From the NCBI RefSeq assembly GCF_038452265.1, contig NZ_CP151842.1, positions 1,984,001 through 2,048,000 on the forward strand: a stretch of 64,000 nt of DNA. Direction: 5' to 3'. Shown here one piece after another: positions 8,517 through 17,342 of this stretch. The translations under genes were made by a program, and so were the position numbers. The notes under the pieces were generated by a model. The model was given only the letters and a program-made list of their open reading frames with translations, did no database searches and was not told the origin of the DNA. Each line of letters starts with the position of its first letter. Within the stretch, counting starts at the first letter, position 1. The stretch is from Vibrio diazotrophicus. Its GTDB lineage: Bacteria; Pseudomonadota; Gammaproteobacteria; Enterobacterales; Vibrionaceae.

Positions 8517-9149
8517 ATGAGTAAACGAATTTATCAGCATTTAGAAACGCTTTGGCAATACATGCAAATGGGCCATCAGCTACAAAAAGCCGATGTCATC
8601 ATTGTTCTTGGAAGCAACGATACCCGTGTCGCCGAAGTTGCAGCGTCCCTCTATCATCAAGGCTTGGCTCCTTTGGTTGTGTTCTCTGGCGGTCATGGTC
8701 GTTTCACTGAAGGATTGTTTGAGCGTAGCGAAGCAGTGATTTTTGCTGAAGTGGCAAAAGATTGCGGTTTACCAAGTGACGCAATATTGCTGGAGCCTCG
8801 CTCTTCTAACAGTGGTGAAAACGTACTTTTCACCTATGAGCTTTTAAAGAAAAAAGGCATCACAGCTAAAAAAATCATCTTGGTTCAAAAGCCGTATATG
8901 GAAAGACGAGCGTATGCGACTTTCATGCAGCAATGGCCAGAAGAACTGGAATCTCTGCAAGTCACATCTCAAGCGAATAGCTTCTTTGATTATCTGACTG
9001 AAGACCTGACATTAGACTTCGTTGTCGAAGCGCTGATTGGTGATTTTGAACGTATTCAAAATTACCCTGCGAAAGGCTTCCAGATTGAGCAGGAAATCCC
9101 AGAGGAAGTGTTACAAGCCTATCAGGCATTAAAACCTTTGGCAGCTTAA
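8517..9149 (+). CDS. YdcF-like protein (DUF218)
   Basis: A 211-residue protein of the DUF218/YdcF superfamily. It shows the strand-loop IIVLGSNDTR near residue 25, then VVFSGGHGR and a Ser/Asn-rich EPRSSNSGENVLFTYELL, all typical of the family. There is no signal peptide or membrane segment, unlike the DUF218 protein ElyC at 44128. YdcF of E. coli binds S-adenosylmethionine, but its role is unknown. The ATG at 8517 is used because the frame extending back to 8403 lies inside the preceding gene. Confidence 0.8.
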   Translation: MSKRIYQHLETLWQYMQMGHQLQKADVIIVLGSNDTRVAEVAASLYHQGLAPLVVFSGGHGRFTEGLFERSEAVIFAEVAKDCGLPSDAILLEPRSSNSGENVLFTYELLKKKGITAKKIILVQKPYMERRAYATFMQQWPEELESLQVTSQANSFFDYLTEDLTLDFVVEALIGDFERIQNYPAKGFQIEQEIPEEVLQAYQALKPLAA

Positions 9150-9170
9150 TACAGTCCCTCGTTTATGAAC

Positions 9171-9198
9171 AAAAAAAGGATGGCAATGCCATCCTTTT
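9171..9198. terminator. Bidirectional terminator between ydcF-like gene and tdk
   Basis: An 11-bp stem (AAAAGGATGGC pairing with its complement across a 3-nt loop) is flanked by A and T runs. It can end transcription from both convergent genes. Confidence 0.85.
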
Positions 9199-9214
9199 AC
9201 TTATCTGTTTTTCG

Positions 9215-9793
9215 CTATTTACCCAATGCTTCTTTGTAATGCATTCGGCACACAGAGACGTATTTATCGTTACCACCAATCGCAACCTGATCACCTTCGG
9301 AGATCGCATTGCCATGTTCATCGGTGCGGATAACCATGTTCGCTTTGCGTCCGCAATGACAGATGGTTTTCAGTTCCACCAGCTTATCTGCCCATGAAAG
9401 TAGATACTTACTACCTTCAAACAATTCACCAAGGAAGTCTGTACGCAGGCCATAACACAGCACTGGGATATGAAGCTTATCAACCACTTCTGTTAATTGA
9501 TAAACCTGCTCTTTAGACAGAAACTGACACTCATCAACCAGTACGCAATGACGCTTTTCATCTTCATTAAGACTTTTGATCACATCAAAAAGGTTTGTTT
9601 CGGCTTGAAATAGATGTGCCTCTGCTTCCAGACCAATACGTGAGCTCACTTTACCAATGCCATAGCGGTCATCAATTGCTGCGGTAAAGATAACAGGTGT
9701 CATCCCACGTTCTTGATAGTTAAAAGACGATTGCAGCAGTGTGGTTGATTTACCTGCATTCATTGCAGAGTAGTAAAAATACATCTGAGCCAA
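9215..9793 (-). CDS. tdk: Thymidine kinase
   Basis: Phosphorylates thymidine to dTMP with ATP in the salvage pathway. The 192-residue type II enzyme has the P-loop SAMNAGKST (residues 9-17), the Walker B-like VLVDECQFLS, and zinc-binding cysteines near the C-terminus (ICHCGRK and VCRMHY). The start is probably TTG (9791-9793): this gives MAQMYFYYS, matching E. coli MAQLYFYYS, with GGAAA upstream. The first ATG is three codons later. It is convergent with the ydcF-like gene. Confidence 0.95.
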   Translation of the reverse strand: MAQMYFYYSAMNAGKSTTLLQSSFNYQERGMTPVIFTAAIDDRYGIGKVSSRIGLEAEAHLFQAETNLFDVIKSLNEDEKRHCVLVDECQFLSKEQVYQLTEVVDKLHIPVLCYGLRTDFLGELFEGSKYLLSWADKLVELKTICHCGRKANMVIRTDEHGNAISEGDQVAIGGNDKYVSVCRMHYKEALGK

Positions 9794-9869
9794 GGGACAA
9801 ATTTCCTATCTTATTCAAAATCATTTTGTCGGGATTATACAAAGCAAAGAGAATGCTTACTTTGATCCA

Positions 9870-9909
9870 CTATCAGTTAGACAATAAAACTATCAGTTAG
9901 ACAATAAAA
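9870..9909. repeat. Perfect 20-bp tandem duplication
   Basis: The unit, beginning CTATCAGTTAGACAATAAAA, occurs twice head to tail with no mismatch, just upstream of tdk and beyond the aspS terminator. It is probably a recent slippage duplication. Confidence 0.95.
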
Positions 9910-9930
9910 AGGGTGGCTAGTTAGCCACCC
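9904..9930 (-). terminator. Rho-independent terminator of aspS
   Basis: An 8-bp GC-rich stem (GGGTGGCT with AGCCACCC) is followed on the minus strand by TTTTTATTG, just after the aspS stop at 9948. Confidence 0.88.
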
Positions 9931-9947
9931 TCAAATCAATGCAGAAT

Positions 9948-11723
9948 TTACTCTGCTTTTTCTTTCGCAACAGTTACAGCAATTGCCAGCTCTTCAAGAG
10001 CCGCTGGGTTTGCCAAACTTGGCGCATCTGTCATCAGACACGCAGCAGCTGTTGTTTTAGGGAACGCAATAACATCACGGATGTTATCAGTACCACATAG
10101 CAGCATCACTAGACGGTCAAGACCGAATGCAAGACCCGCGTGTGGAGGCGTACCAAACTTAAGTGCATCTAATAGGAAACCGAACTTAAGTTGTTGTTCG
10201 TCAGCTTCAATACCTAGGATATCGAATACCGCTGCCTGCATTTTCGCATCGTGAATACGTACAGAACCGCCACCTACTTCGTAGCCGTTTAGTACCATGT
10301 CGTATGCGTTAGATAGCGCAGCAGTCGGGTTCGCCTTCAACTCTTCTGGAGTCATGTTCAGAGGAGACGTGAATGGGTGGTGCATTGCTGCAACATTACC
10401 TTCACCGTCGCTTTCAAACATTGGGAAGTCGATAACCCATAGCGGAGCCCAAGCTGAAGTATCTGTTAGCTCTAGGTCTTTACCTACTTTCAGACGTAGC
10501 GCACCAATTGCTTCAGCAACGATGTTCGCTTTGTCTGCACCAAATAGGATGATATCGCCATTTTGAGCGCCAGTACGTTCGATGATTGACGCAATGATCT
10601 CTTCAGTCAGGAATTTCGCTACTGGAGATTGAATGCCTTCAGCGCCTGCTGCTAGGTCATTCACCTTCATCCATGCCAAACCTTTCGCTCCGTAAATCGC
10701 GACAAATGACGTGTATTCATCAATTTGCTTACGGCTAAGTGCAGCACCGCCAGGTACGCGTAGAGCAGCCACACGGCCGTTCTCATCGTTTGCTGGACCA
10801 GAGAATACTTTGAAATCTACGTCTTTAAGCAGATCAGCAACATCAACTAATTCTAGTGGGTTACGTAGATCTGGCTTATCGCTACCGAAACGACGCAGTG
10901 CTTCTGAATAAGGCATGATTGGGAACTCGCCCAAGTCTACACCTTTCAGCTCTAACCACATTTCACGGATCATCTTTTCAGTCACAGCACGAACTTGTTC
11001 TGCGCTCATGAATGAAGTTTCGATATCGATCTGAGTGAATTCAGGCTGACGGTCAGCACGTAAATCTTCGTCACGGAAACATTTAACGATTTGGTAGTAA
11101 CGGTCAAAACCAGACATCATCAGCAGCTGTTTGAATAACTGAGGAGATTGAGGAAGAGCGTAGAAGCTACCTTTGTGAACACGGCTTGGTACCAAGTAAT
11201 CGCGAGCACCTTCAGGTGTTGCTTTAGTCAGTACTGGTGTTTCGATATCTAGGAAATCGTTGCTGTCTAGGAAACGGCGAACAAAGCTTGATGCTTTTGC
11301 ACGCAGCTTAATGCGGTCGCTCATTTCTGGACGACGTAAGTCCAAATAACGGTATTTCAGGCGTTGCTCTTCTGAGTTCTTCTGGTTGAAGTCTAGAGGC
11401 AGCGCTTCACTACGGTTGATAATAGAAAGGCCAGTCGCCAGAATCTCTACTTCACCGGTTGTCATGTCTTTGTTGATTTGGCTTTCTGGACGAGCGCGAA
11501 CCTCACCCGTCAACTTGATACAGAATTCATTACGAAGTTGGTTAGCAACTTCAAAAACGTCTGCCATATCCGGATCAACAACTACCTGAACGATACCTTC
11601 ACGATCTCGCATATCAATGAAGATAAGACCGCCTAAATCACGACGACGGTTAACCCAACCGCACAGCTCCACAGTTTGTCCTGCAAGGGACTTGTTCAGG
11701 TGACCACAATAATGGCTACGCAT
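9948..11723 (-). CDS. aspS: Aspartyl-tRNA synthetase
   Basis: A class II synthetase of 591 residues, close to the 590 of E. coli, that charges tRNA-Asp. An N-terminal OB-fold anticodon-binding domain (about 1-110) is followed by the catalytic core with motif 2 (FRDEDLRADRQPEFTQ), the bacterial GAD insertion in the middle and motif 3 (GLAFGLDRLVMLL) near the C-terminus. GGGAA precedes the ATG. Divergent from the yecE-like gene. Confidence 0.97.
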   Translation of the reverse strand: MRSHYCGHLNKSLAGQTVELCGWVNRRRDLGGLIFIDMRDREGIVQVVVDPDMADVFEVANQLRNEFCIKLTGEVRARPESQINKDMTTGEVEILATGLSIINRSEALPLDFNQKNSEEQRLKYRYLDLRRPEMSDRIKLRAKASSFVRRFLDSNDFLDIETPVLTKATPEGARDYLVPSRVHKGSFYALPQSPQLFKQLLMMSGFDRYYQIVKCFRDEDLRADRQPEFTQIDIETSFMSAEQVRAVTEKMIREMWLELKGVDLGEFPIMPYSEALRRFGSDKPDLRNPLELVDVADLLKDVDFKVFSGPANDENGRVAALRVPGGAALSRKQIDEYTSFVAIYGAKGLAWMKVNDLAAGAEGIQSPVAKFLTEEIIASIIERTGAQNGDIILFGADKANIVAEAIGALRLKVGKDLELTDTSAWAPLWVIDFPMFESDGEGNVAAMHHPFTSPLNMTPEELKANPTAALSNAYDMVLNGYEVGGGSVRIHDAKMQAAVFDILGIEADEQQLKFGFLLDALKFGTPPHAGLAFGLDRLVMLLCGTDNIRDVIAFPKTTAAACLMTDAPSLANPAALEELAIAVTVAKEKAE

Positions 11724-12055
11724 AATGAAATTCCCAATCTCTTAATAAGTCATCAAATTCTATGTGACACAGTCAACTCTGTTGAAGCGGTTGTTAACAA
11801 CAACTTTTCTTCAAGAAAGGACTCTGCCACGGAAAAGTTCCATTTATACGCTGAAAGACGTATAAAATCGACCTTCCAGAATACAATTTGTTGTGTTTTA
11901 TCCATCGTTGCTGACATTTAGTACAATAAACCGCCATTTTAGCGACAATAGCATCTGCAACATGGAAAAATTGGCGCTGATTATAGCGCTAAAGTATCGT
12001 ATTCTTCAAAACTCTCGTGACGATAAACAACAAAAAAGAGCAAACAACACTGGCT
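11724..12055. other. aspS/yecE-like divergent intergenic region
   Basis: This 332-bp gap should hold the promoters of the two divergent genes. The only clear structure is an inverted repeat at 11843-11866: 8-bp arms TTTATACG and CGTATAAA around an 8-nt spacer, about 120 bp upstream of aspS. It could be an operator or a leader hairpin. No small gene is supported. Confidence 0.5.
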
Positions 12056-12928
12056 ATGGATGCAATGGAATACCCTCTTCGACTCGGACTGACGATGTGG
12101 TCTCACTCTTTCTGGCAGCAGCATTTCTACGGAAGTGGTACTCAAGCATCGCAACGACTCGAAAAATACGCTCAGGTATTTCATACGGTAGAAGGTAACA
12201 CCACCTTTTACGCCTCTCCGTCACCTGCGACAGTCAACAATTGGAAAGCGGCAACACCAGAGTCATTCCGATTTACTTTTAAACTGCCGAAATCCATTAC
12301 TCACCAGAACATGTTGAATGGTTGTCAGGACGAACTGAAAGCCTTTATGAGCTTGATGGAACCGTTACATAACAAAGTGGGCATGTGGACCATTCAACTG
12401 CCTGCTGCTTTTGGTCCAACTCATCTGGAGCAATTAAAAAAGTTTCGACGCTATTTCCCTGCTCAGTTTCCTTTAGGTGTGGAAGTGAGACACCCAAGCT
12501 TTTTCGCGAAAGGGGAAGCAGAGAAAGCGTTAAATCAATGGCTGAACGAAGAAAACATTGACCGTATCATTATGGATAGCCGTCCTCTCTTCTCGGCAGA
12601 ACGCACATCCGAAGCCATTATTGATGCTCAGCAGAAAAAGCCCAGAGTGCCAGTTCATGCGATTTCGACAGGGAATAAACCGATGATTCGTTTTATCGGT
12701 CATCCTGAAATGGATGCCAATATGCCCTTCTTCGAACCATGGATTCAAAAGCTGCCAACTTGGATTGCCGAGGGCAAGCAGCCTTATGTGATGATTCACA
12801 CCCCAGACAACAACTATGCTCCGGAATTAGCACTGGCAATTTACCGACGTTTGCAAAGCGTTATCACTCTGCCGGATTTAGCGGCATTCCCCGCTCAAAA
12901 CGATACAAATCAACTAAGTATGTTTTAG
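12056..12928 (+). CDS. yecE: YecE-like protein (DUF72)
   Basis: A DUF72 protein of about 290 residues. These are TIM-barrel-like proteins of unknown function, often found beside aspS and cmoAB as here. Family features seen are LRLGLTMWSH near the N-terminus, the VEGNTTFYA strand, FKLPKSITH, VEVRHPSFF and a C-terminal PYVMIHTPDN. The start is uncertain: no candidate has a strong ribosome-binding site. I chose ATG 12056; ATG 12065 and GTG 12017 are also in frame. Confidence 0.85.
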   Translation: MDAMEYPLRLGLTMWSHSFWQQHFYGSGTQASQRLEKYAQVFHTVEGNTTFYASPSPATVNNWKAATPESFRFTFKLPKSITHQNMLNGCQDELKAFMSLMEPLHNKVGMWTIQLPAAFGPTHLEQLKKFRRYFPAQFPLGVEVRHPSFFAKGEAEKALNQWLNEENIDRIIMDSRPLFSAERTSEAIIDAQQKKPRVPVHAISTGNKPMIRFIGHPEMDANMPFFEPWIQKLPTWIAEGKQPYVMIHTPDNNYAPELALAIYRRLQSVITLPDLAAFPAQNDTNQLSMF

Positions 12929-13066
12929 AAAAAAGTACATCGGTGTTTTAGAAAGAAATACATAAGCTGCATTTAATGACAGACGCCACATTTTTTCATA
13001 AAATACGCGCCTTTTCTTGAACCATCTACTGTTTAAGTAGGCATTTTGCTTCGGCGTGAGGTCACA

Positions 13067-13795
13067 ATGAGCCCAAAAGACACTATCTTTTCTGCCCCAA
13101 TCGATAAGATTGGCGATTTCACGTTTGATGAGCGTGTGGTTGAAGTGTTCCCAGATATGATTCAGCGCTCAGTTCCTGGCTATAGCAACATCATCTCTGC
13201 TATTGGCATGTTGGCTGAACGATTTGTAAAACCGAACACTCAAGTGTACGACTTAGGTTGTTCGCTTGGTGCTGCGACGCTTTCCATTCGCCGTCACATT
13301 CAACAGGAAGGCTGTAACATCATCGCAGTTGATAACTCTCATGCGATGGTTGAACGCTGCAAGCTGCACGTCAACGCTTACCGCTCTGACACACCAGTAG
13401 AAGTGATTGAAGCGGATATCCGCGATATCGAAATCAGCAATGCGTCTATGGTGGTACTGAACTTCACTTTGCAATTTCTATCACCAGAAGATCGCTATTC
13501 TTTGCTGGAAAAAATCTATGCTGGTTTGCGTCCAGGTGGCATTTTGATTGTGTCTGAGAAGTTTGTATTCAATAACGAAAGCGCTCATGAGCTGCTTATT
13601 GACCTGCACCATGATTTCAAACGTGCAAACGGCTACAGTGAGCTGGAAATCAGCCAAAAGCGCAGCGCGATTGAAAACGTTATGCTCCCAGACTCTATCG
13701 AATTACATAAAGAGCGTTTCGCAAAATTAGGCTTCTCAAGCTTCGAAGTTTGGTTCCAGTGCTTTAACTTTGGCTCTATGTTTGCCATCAAATAA
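13067..13795 (+). CDS. cmoA: Carboxy-S-adenosyl-L-methionine synthase
   Basis: Converts S-adenosylmethionine and prephenate to carboxy-SAM, the donor CmoB uses to make 5-carboxymethoxyuridine at tRNA position 34. The 242-residue protein has the class I methyltransferase motif VYDLGCSLGAATLSIR and the N-terminal DTIFSAPIDKIGDFTFDERV block typical of CmoA. The ATG at 13067 has GAGG upstream; a longer frame opens with TTG at 13046. It sits 84 bp ahead of cmoB, probably in one operon. Confidence 0.96.
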   Translation: MSPKDTIFSAPIDKIGDFTFDERVVEVFPDMIQRSVPGYSNIISAIGMLAERFVKPNTQVYDLGCSLGAATLSIRRHIQQEGCNIIAVDNSHAMVERCKLHVNAYRSDTPVEVIEADIRDIEISNASMVVLNFTLQFLSPEDRYSLLEKIYAGLRPGGILIVSEKFVFNNESAHELLIDLHHDFKRANGYSELEISQKRSAIENVMLPDSIELHKERFAKLGFSSFEVWFQCFNFGSMFAIK

Positions 13796-13879
13796 GATTT
13801 TGGAAGCTGCAGTACTGCCCTTACCTTCAGCTTCTCTTTATTGTTTTTAGGGTCTCAATTTTTTTGATTAGGATTCTCC

Positions 13880-14851
13880 ATGTTGAATTTTGCTAATGTC
13901 TATCAATTGCTTGCACAAGACACACGCCTGCAACCTTGGCTTAATGTCTTGCCTCAACAACTTACTGACTGGCAACAACAACCTCACGGTGACTTGGATC
14001 GTTGGTTGCGAGCTTTAAACAAAATTTCTAGCTCACAACCTGATCATATAGACCTAAAAGAGTCGGTAACTGTCAGCAACAGTGAACCTCTGTCTGATGG
14101 TGAACAGAAAAAACTGGAGAACTTGCTCAAGACTTTCCACCCTTGGCGTAAAGGTCCTTACCACCTGCACGGTATTCATATCGATACTGAATGGCGCTCA
14201 GACTGGAAATGGGATCGTCTGCTTCCGCATATTTCTCCGTTAAAGAACCGTTCCGTATTGGATGTGGGTTGTGGTAACGGCTACCATATGTGGCGCATGC
14301 TCGGTGAAGGTGCATATCAAGTAATTGGTATTGACCCTTCTGAGTTATTCCTAGTCCAGTTCGAAGCTGTACGTAAGCTGATGGGTGACAATCAGAAGGT
14401 GCACTTGCTTCCTCTTGGTATTGAGCAACTTCCTGAGCTGAAAGCGTTTGATACTGTATTCAGCATGGGCGTGCTGTATCACCGTCGCTCTCCGATTGAC
14501 CATTTGATCCAATTGAAGAACCAGCTTGTGTCTGGTGGTGAATTAGTATTAGAGACACTTGTCATCGAAGGCGATGAAAACGCCGTATTGGTTCCGTTTG
14601 ACCGCTACGCACAGATGCGCAATGTCTACTTCTTCCCATCCGCTTTAGCATTAAAAGCATGGTTAGAAAAAGTGGGCTTTGAAGACGTAAGAATCGTTGA
14701 TGAGAACGTGACATCACTTGGTGAACAACGTAGCACCGAATGGATGACGCACAACTCTCTGCCAGATTACATCGACCCGAATGATCCGACCAAAACGGTC
14801 GAAGGTTATCCAGCACCACGTCGTGCAATTCTGGTTGCTAAAAACCCTTAA
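13880..14851 (+). CDS. cmoB: tRNA U34 carboxymethyltransferase
   Basis: Transfers the carboxymethyl group from carboxy-SAM to 5-hydroxyuridine at position 34 of several tRNAs. It is 323 residues, the same length as E. coli CmoB. It carries WKWDRLLPHISPLKNRSVLDVGCGNGYHMWRM (the glycine-rich cofactor motif, about residues 110-140), then FDTVFSMGVLYHRRSPIDHL. The methyltransferase CmoM for the same nucleotide is at 43229-44011. Confidence 0.96.
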   Translation: MLNFANVYQLLAQDTRLQPWLNVLPQQLTDWQQQPHGDLDRWLRALNKISSSQPDHIDLKESVTVSNSEPLSDGEQKKLENLLKTFHPWRKGPYHLHGIHIDTEWRSDWKWDRLLPHISPLKNRSVLDVGCGNGYHMWRMLGEGAYQVIGIDPSELFLVQFEAVRKLMGDNQKVHLLPLGIEQLPELKAFDTVFSMGVLYHRRSPIDHLIQLKNQLVSGGELVLETLVIEGDENAVLVPFDRYAQMRNVYFFPSALALKAWLEKVGFEDVRIVDENVTSLGEQRSTEWMTHNSLPDYIDPNDPTKTVEGYPAPRRAILVAKNP

Positions 14852-14875
14852 TCATTTTCGTATCGTTCTGAGTCT

Positions 14876-14905
14876 ACATAAAGTTGCAGCCCTGCAACTT
14901 TATGT
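14876..14905. repeat. Perfect 14-bp inverted repeat after cmoB
   Basis: Two perfectly complementary 14-nt arms (14876-14889 and 14892-14905) are separated by only CC. It lies 24 bp after the cmoB stop. There is no T-run on either side, so it is not a standard intrinsic terminator. It may stabilise the mRNA end or assist Rho-dependent termination. Confidence 0.75.
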
Positions 14906-15067
14906 GGTTCCGCAAGCTAAGAGAGAGCCCAAGAAACCAGTAAATCGGGATATTTTGACACAGTTTTAACTCTCTCATCCTCTTTCAAAGTTATCCTACC
15001 CGCAGGATGAATTCGTCATCTTTGTCTCATCAAATATCACAGTAAAAACAAATAAATAAGGCCGTAA

Positions 15068-15811
15068 ATGTTTAAGCGCATAGCACCAATCGTAGCTCTA
15101 GGCTTTCTTTCTGGTTGTACCCTAATGAATGGTGATGAATATCATCAAGCTACTCTTACTGCGATTCAGCAGTCAAATGCCCAAATCACTAATGAAATAA
15201 CCAATTTACAGCTTCAACTTAGCAATCAGAATGACTATATCGATAGCCTAGAAAGCAAAGTTCTGACTTTAGCGGATGATGTGAAAGGACTAAAAGTCAT
15301 CGCAGAGAAGCGTGTACCGAAAAGTGTTAATAAGAAGTCTCCGACCTCTAAACAACTACTTGTGTCTAAGCCACAACCGCAACATAAACTGGTGCTGGGT
15401 GAAATCGAACACGTAGAAATCAAAGCGCTTGACCAAATCTTCGATGCCCGTGTCGATACTGGCGCAGCGACGTCTTCACTCAACGCCATTGATATTTCGG
15501 AATTTGAGCGCAACGGCAAGCAATGGGTTCGCTTCCATTTATCAGACGGAGAGAACAAACCTGATGATTCTAATTGGATAGAATCGCCAATTGTACGTTA
15601 CGTACGAATCCGCCAATCAACCAATGAAGAGACTGAAAGACGTGCAGTTGTTCAGCTATGGGTCAAAATTGGTAGCATCAACGAAAAAACAGAATTTACG
15701 CTGGCAGACCGCTCTCAAATGAGCCATCCTATCTTGCTAGGGCGCGAGTTTATTCGTGATATAGCTGTAGTGGATGTGAGTCGTAAGTACATTCATACAG
15801 CGACAAACTAA
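15068..15811 (+). CDS. Retropepsin-like lipoprotein (RimK-associated Zn-protease-like family)
   Basis: A 247-residue predicted lipoprotein. The signal peptide ends in the lipobox LSGC (cysteine about residue 17). A short coiled-coil region (about 30-80) follows, then a retropepsin-like domain with the aspartic motif ARVDTGAATSSLNA and the closing motif HPILLGREFIRDIAVVDVS. This family is annotated ATP-dependent zinc protease but resembles single-domain aspartic proteases, and is found with ATP-grasp ligases. It is the first of three genes; the third encodes such a ligase. The substrate is unknown; a protease that trims a ligase-made peptide bond is a reasonable inference. Confidence 0.8.
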   Translation: MFKRIAPIVALGFLSGCTLMNGDEYHQATLTAIQQSNAQITNEITNLQLQLSNQNDYIDSLESKVLTLADDVKGLKVIAEKRVPKSVNKKSPTSKQLLVSKPQPQHKLVLGEIEHVEIKALDQIFDARVDTGAATSSLNAIDISEFERNGKQWVRFHLSDGENKPDDSNWIESPIVRYVRIRQSTNEETERRAVVQLWVKIGSINEKTEFTLADRSQMSHPILLGREFIRDIAVVDVSRKYIHTATN

Positions 15812-15832
15812 TAACAAAAATAAAGGTAACTT

Positions 15833-17341
15833 ATGACGTCAAGAGTTCCATTTTATCTATCAGTTTTTTTACTGATTGCAGCTGGGATTGCTTTGAGCGT
15901 ACTCCGTCATCAAAATTATGGAGTACCTTGGACCCCAGGTGAAACCCGCCAGATTTGGGATATTGAAGCTAGGATAGAATTCAACGCATTAGGCAAAGAA
16001 GCTAAGGTTTCTCTTGCCGCTCCTCACACTCAAAATGGCTACACACTTATCGGCGAAACCGCCTCTTCACCCGGTTATGGGGTTTCCTATGTCAGTGACC
16101 AATCTGGCCGACGCGCAGAATGGTCTATCCGACAAGCTCAAGGTCCTCAAACGATTTACTACAAGACTCAGTTTCTTGTAGATCCTCAAGCAAAAGTCAC
16201 CACTGTTCCTCCAATGCAAGAAGTGGTCAAGCCGACTTTTGAAGGTCCTGTTGAAACTGCCGCCATTGCTCTGATTAACCGCGCTACCGAACGCTCTGCT
16301 GACGATATCTCTTTCTCGCGTGAATTAATCAAAAATCTGAACGATTCTGAAAGCCAAAACGCAGCATTACTTACTAATAAGATGAGTAAAGTAGAAGCGG
16401 CGGAAAAACTACTTTCTTACGCACAGATCCCAAACAAAGTTGTGGGTGTTATTCATCTTGAAGATGGACGTCGTCGCCAGACAATTCAACACATGAACCA
16501 AGTGTGGGATGGCAAGAAATGGGTTCTTTTCAACCCAGAAACGGGCACTCAGCCTTCTCATCCAAACCTACTCGTTTGGGATGAATCGAACGTATCGCTA
16601 CTTGATGTGATTGGCGGACGTAACAGCCAAGTGCACTTCAGCATGATCGCGCAAGAAGTGTCACCACAGCAAGCAACCGACAACAAAGTTGATGCTGATG
16701 GCTTGCTAAACCTATCTATTCACAGCTTGCCACTTGAAGAGCAAGCGATGTTTAAAACCATCATGCTGATCCCGATTGGCGCACTGATTGTTGTGTTCCT
16801 GCGTGTGATTATTGGTCTTAAGACATCCGGTACATTCATGCCTGTTCTAATTGCAGTTGCTTTCGTTCAGACACAGCTAACAACCGGTATTATTGGCTTC
16901 CTGCTTATCGTTGGTACGGGGCTTATCATTCGAAGTTACCTATCCAAGCTGAACTTGCTGCTGGTAGCGCGGATATCCGCCGTTATCATCGCGGTAATTT
17001 TGATAATTTCTATCTTTACCGTTGTCGCCTTCAAGATTGGCTTAACAGAAGGCTTAACTATTACGTTCTTCCCTATGATTATCCTCTCTTGGACAATCGA
17101 ACGTATGTCTATTCTTTGGGAAGAAGAAGGTGCGAAAGAAGTCGTGCTGCAAGGCGGTGGCTCACTTCTAACGGCAGTATTAATTTACTTGGCAATGACC
17201 AACTCTTATGTACAGCATCTGACCTTTAACTTCATCGGTCTACAACTGATTGTTCTAGGTATCATCTTGCTTCTAGGTACATACACAGGTTACCGCATCA
17301 CAGAGTTGCGTCGATTTAAGCCTCTTGTAGACGGAGATTAA
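15833..17341 (+). CDS. Inactive-transglutaminase / seven-TM membrane protein
   Basis: A 502-residue inner-membrane protein. One N-terminal membrane anchor (about 7-24) leads to a periplasmic part of about 270 residues. This includes a transglutaminase-like fold without an evident catalytic cysteine (the equivalent region reads LLTNKMSKVEAAEKLLSYAQIPNKVVGVI). About seven C-terminal membrane helices follow (about 310-490). This is the domain pair known as inactive transglutaminase plus 7TM. It is 21 bp after the lipoprotein gene and 1 bp before the ligase gene, so the three are almost surely co-translated. Function in Vibrio not established to my knowledge. Confidence 0.8.
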   Translation: MTSRVPFYLSVFLLIAAGIALSVLRHQNYGVPWTPGETRQIWDIEARIEFNALGKEAKVSLAAPHTQNGYTLIGETASSPGYGVSYVSDQSGRRAEWSIRQAQGPQTIYYKTQFLVDPQAKVTTVPPMQEVVKPTFEGPVETAAIALINRATERSADDISFSRELIKNLNDSESQNAALLTNKMSKVEAAEKLLSYAQIPNKVVGVIHLEDGRRRQTIQHMNQVWDGKKWVLFNPETGTQPSHPNLLVWDESNVSLLDVIGGRNSQVHFSMIAQEVSPQQATDNKVDADGLLNLSIHSLPLEEQAMFKTIMLIPIGALIVVFLRVIIGLKTSGTFMPVLIAVAFVQTQLTTGIIGFLLIVGTGLIIRSYLSKLNLLLVARISAVIIAVILIISIFTVVAFKIGLTEGLTITFFPMIILSWTIERMSILWEEEGAKEVVLQGGGSLLTAVLIYLAMTNSYVQHLTFNFIGLQLIVLGIILLLGTYTGYRITELRRFKPLVDGD

Positions 17342-17342
17342 T

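Noticed and set aside
10297..11589. Several open frames antisense to aspS
   Set aside because: Ser/Arg-rich shadows of a highly conserved gene; no independent signals.
15235..15558. 107-codon open frame antisense to the retropepsin-like lipoprotein gene
   Set aside because: Shadow of a gene with clear lipobox and catalytic motif; no ribosome-binding site.
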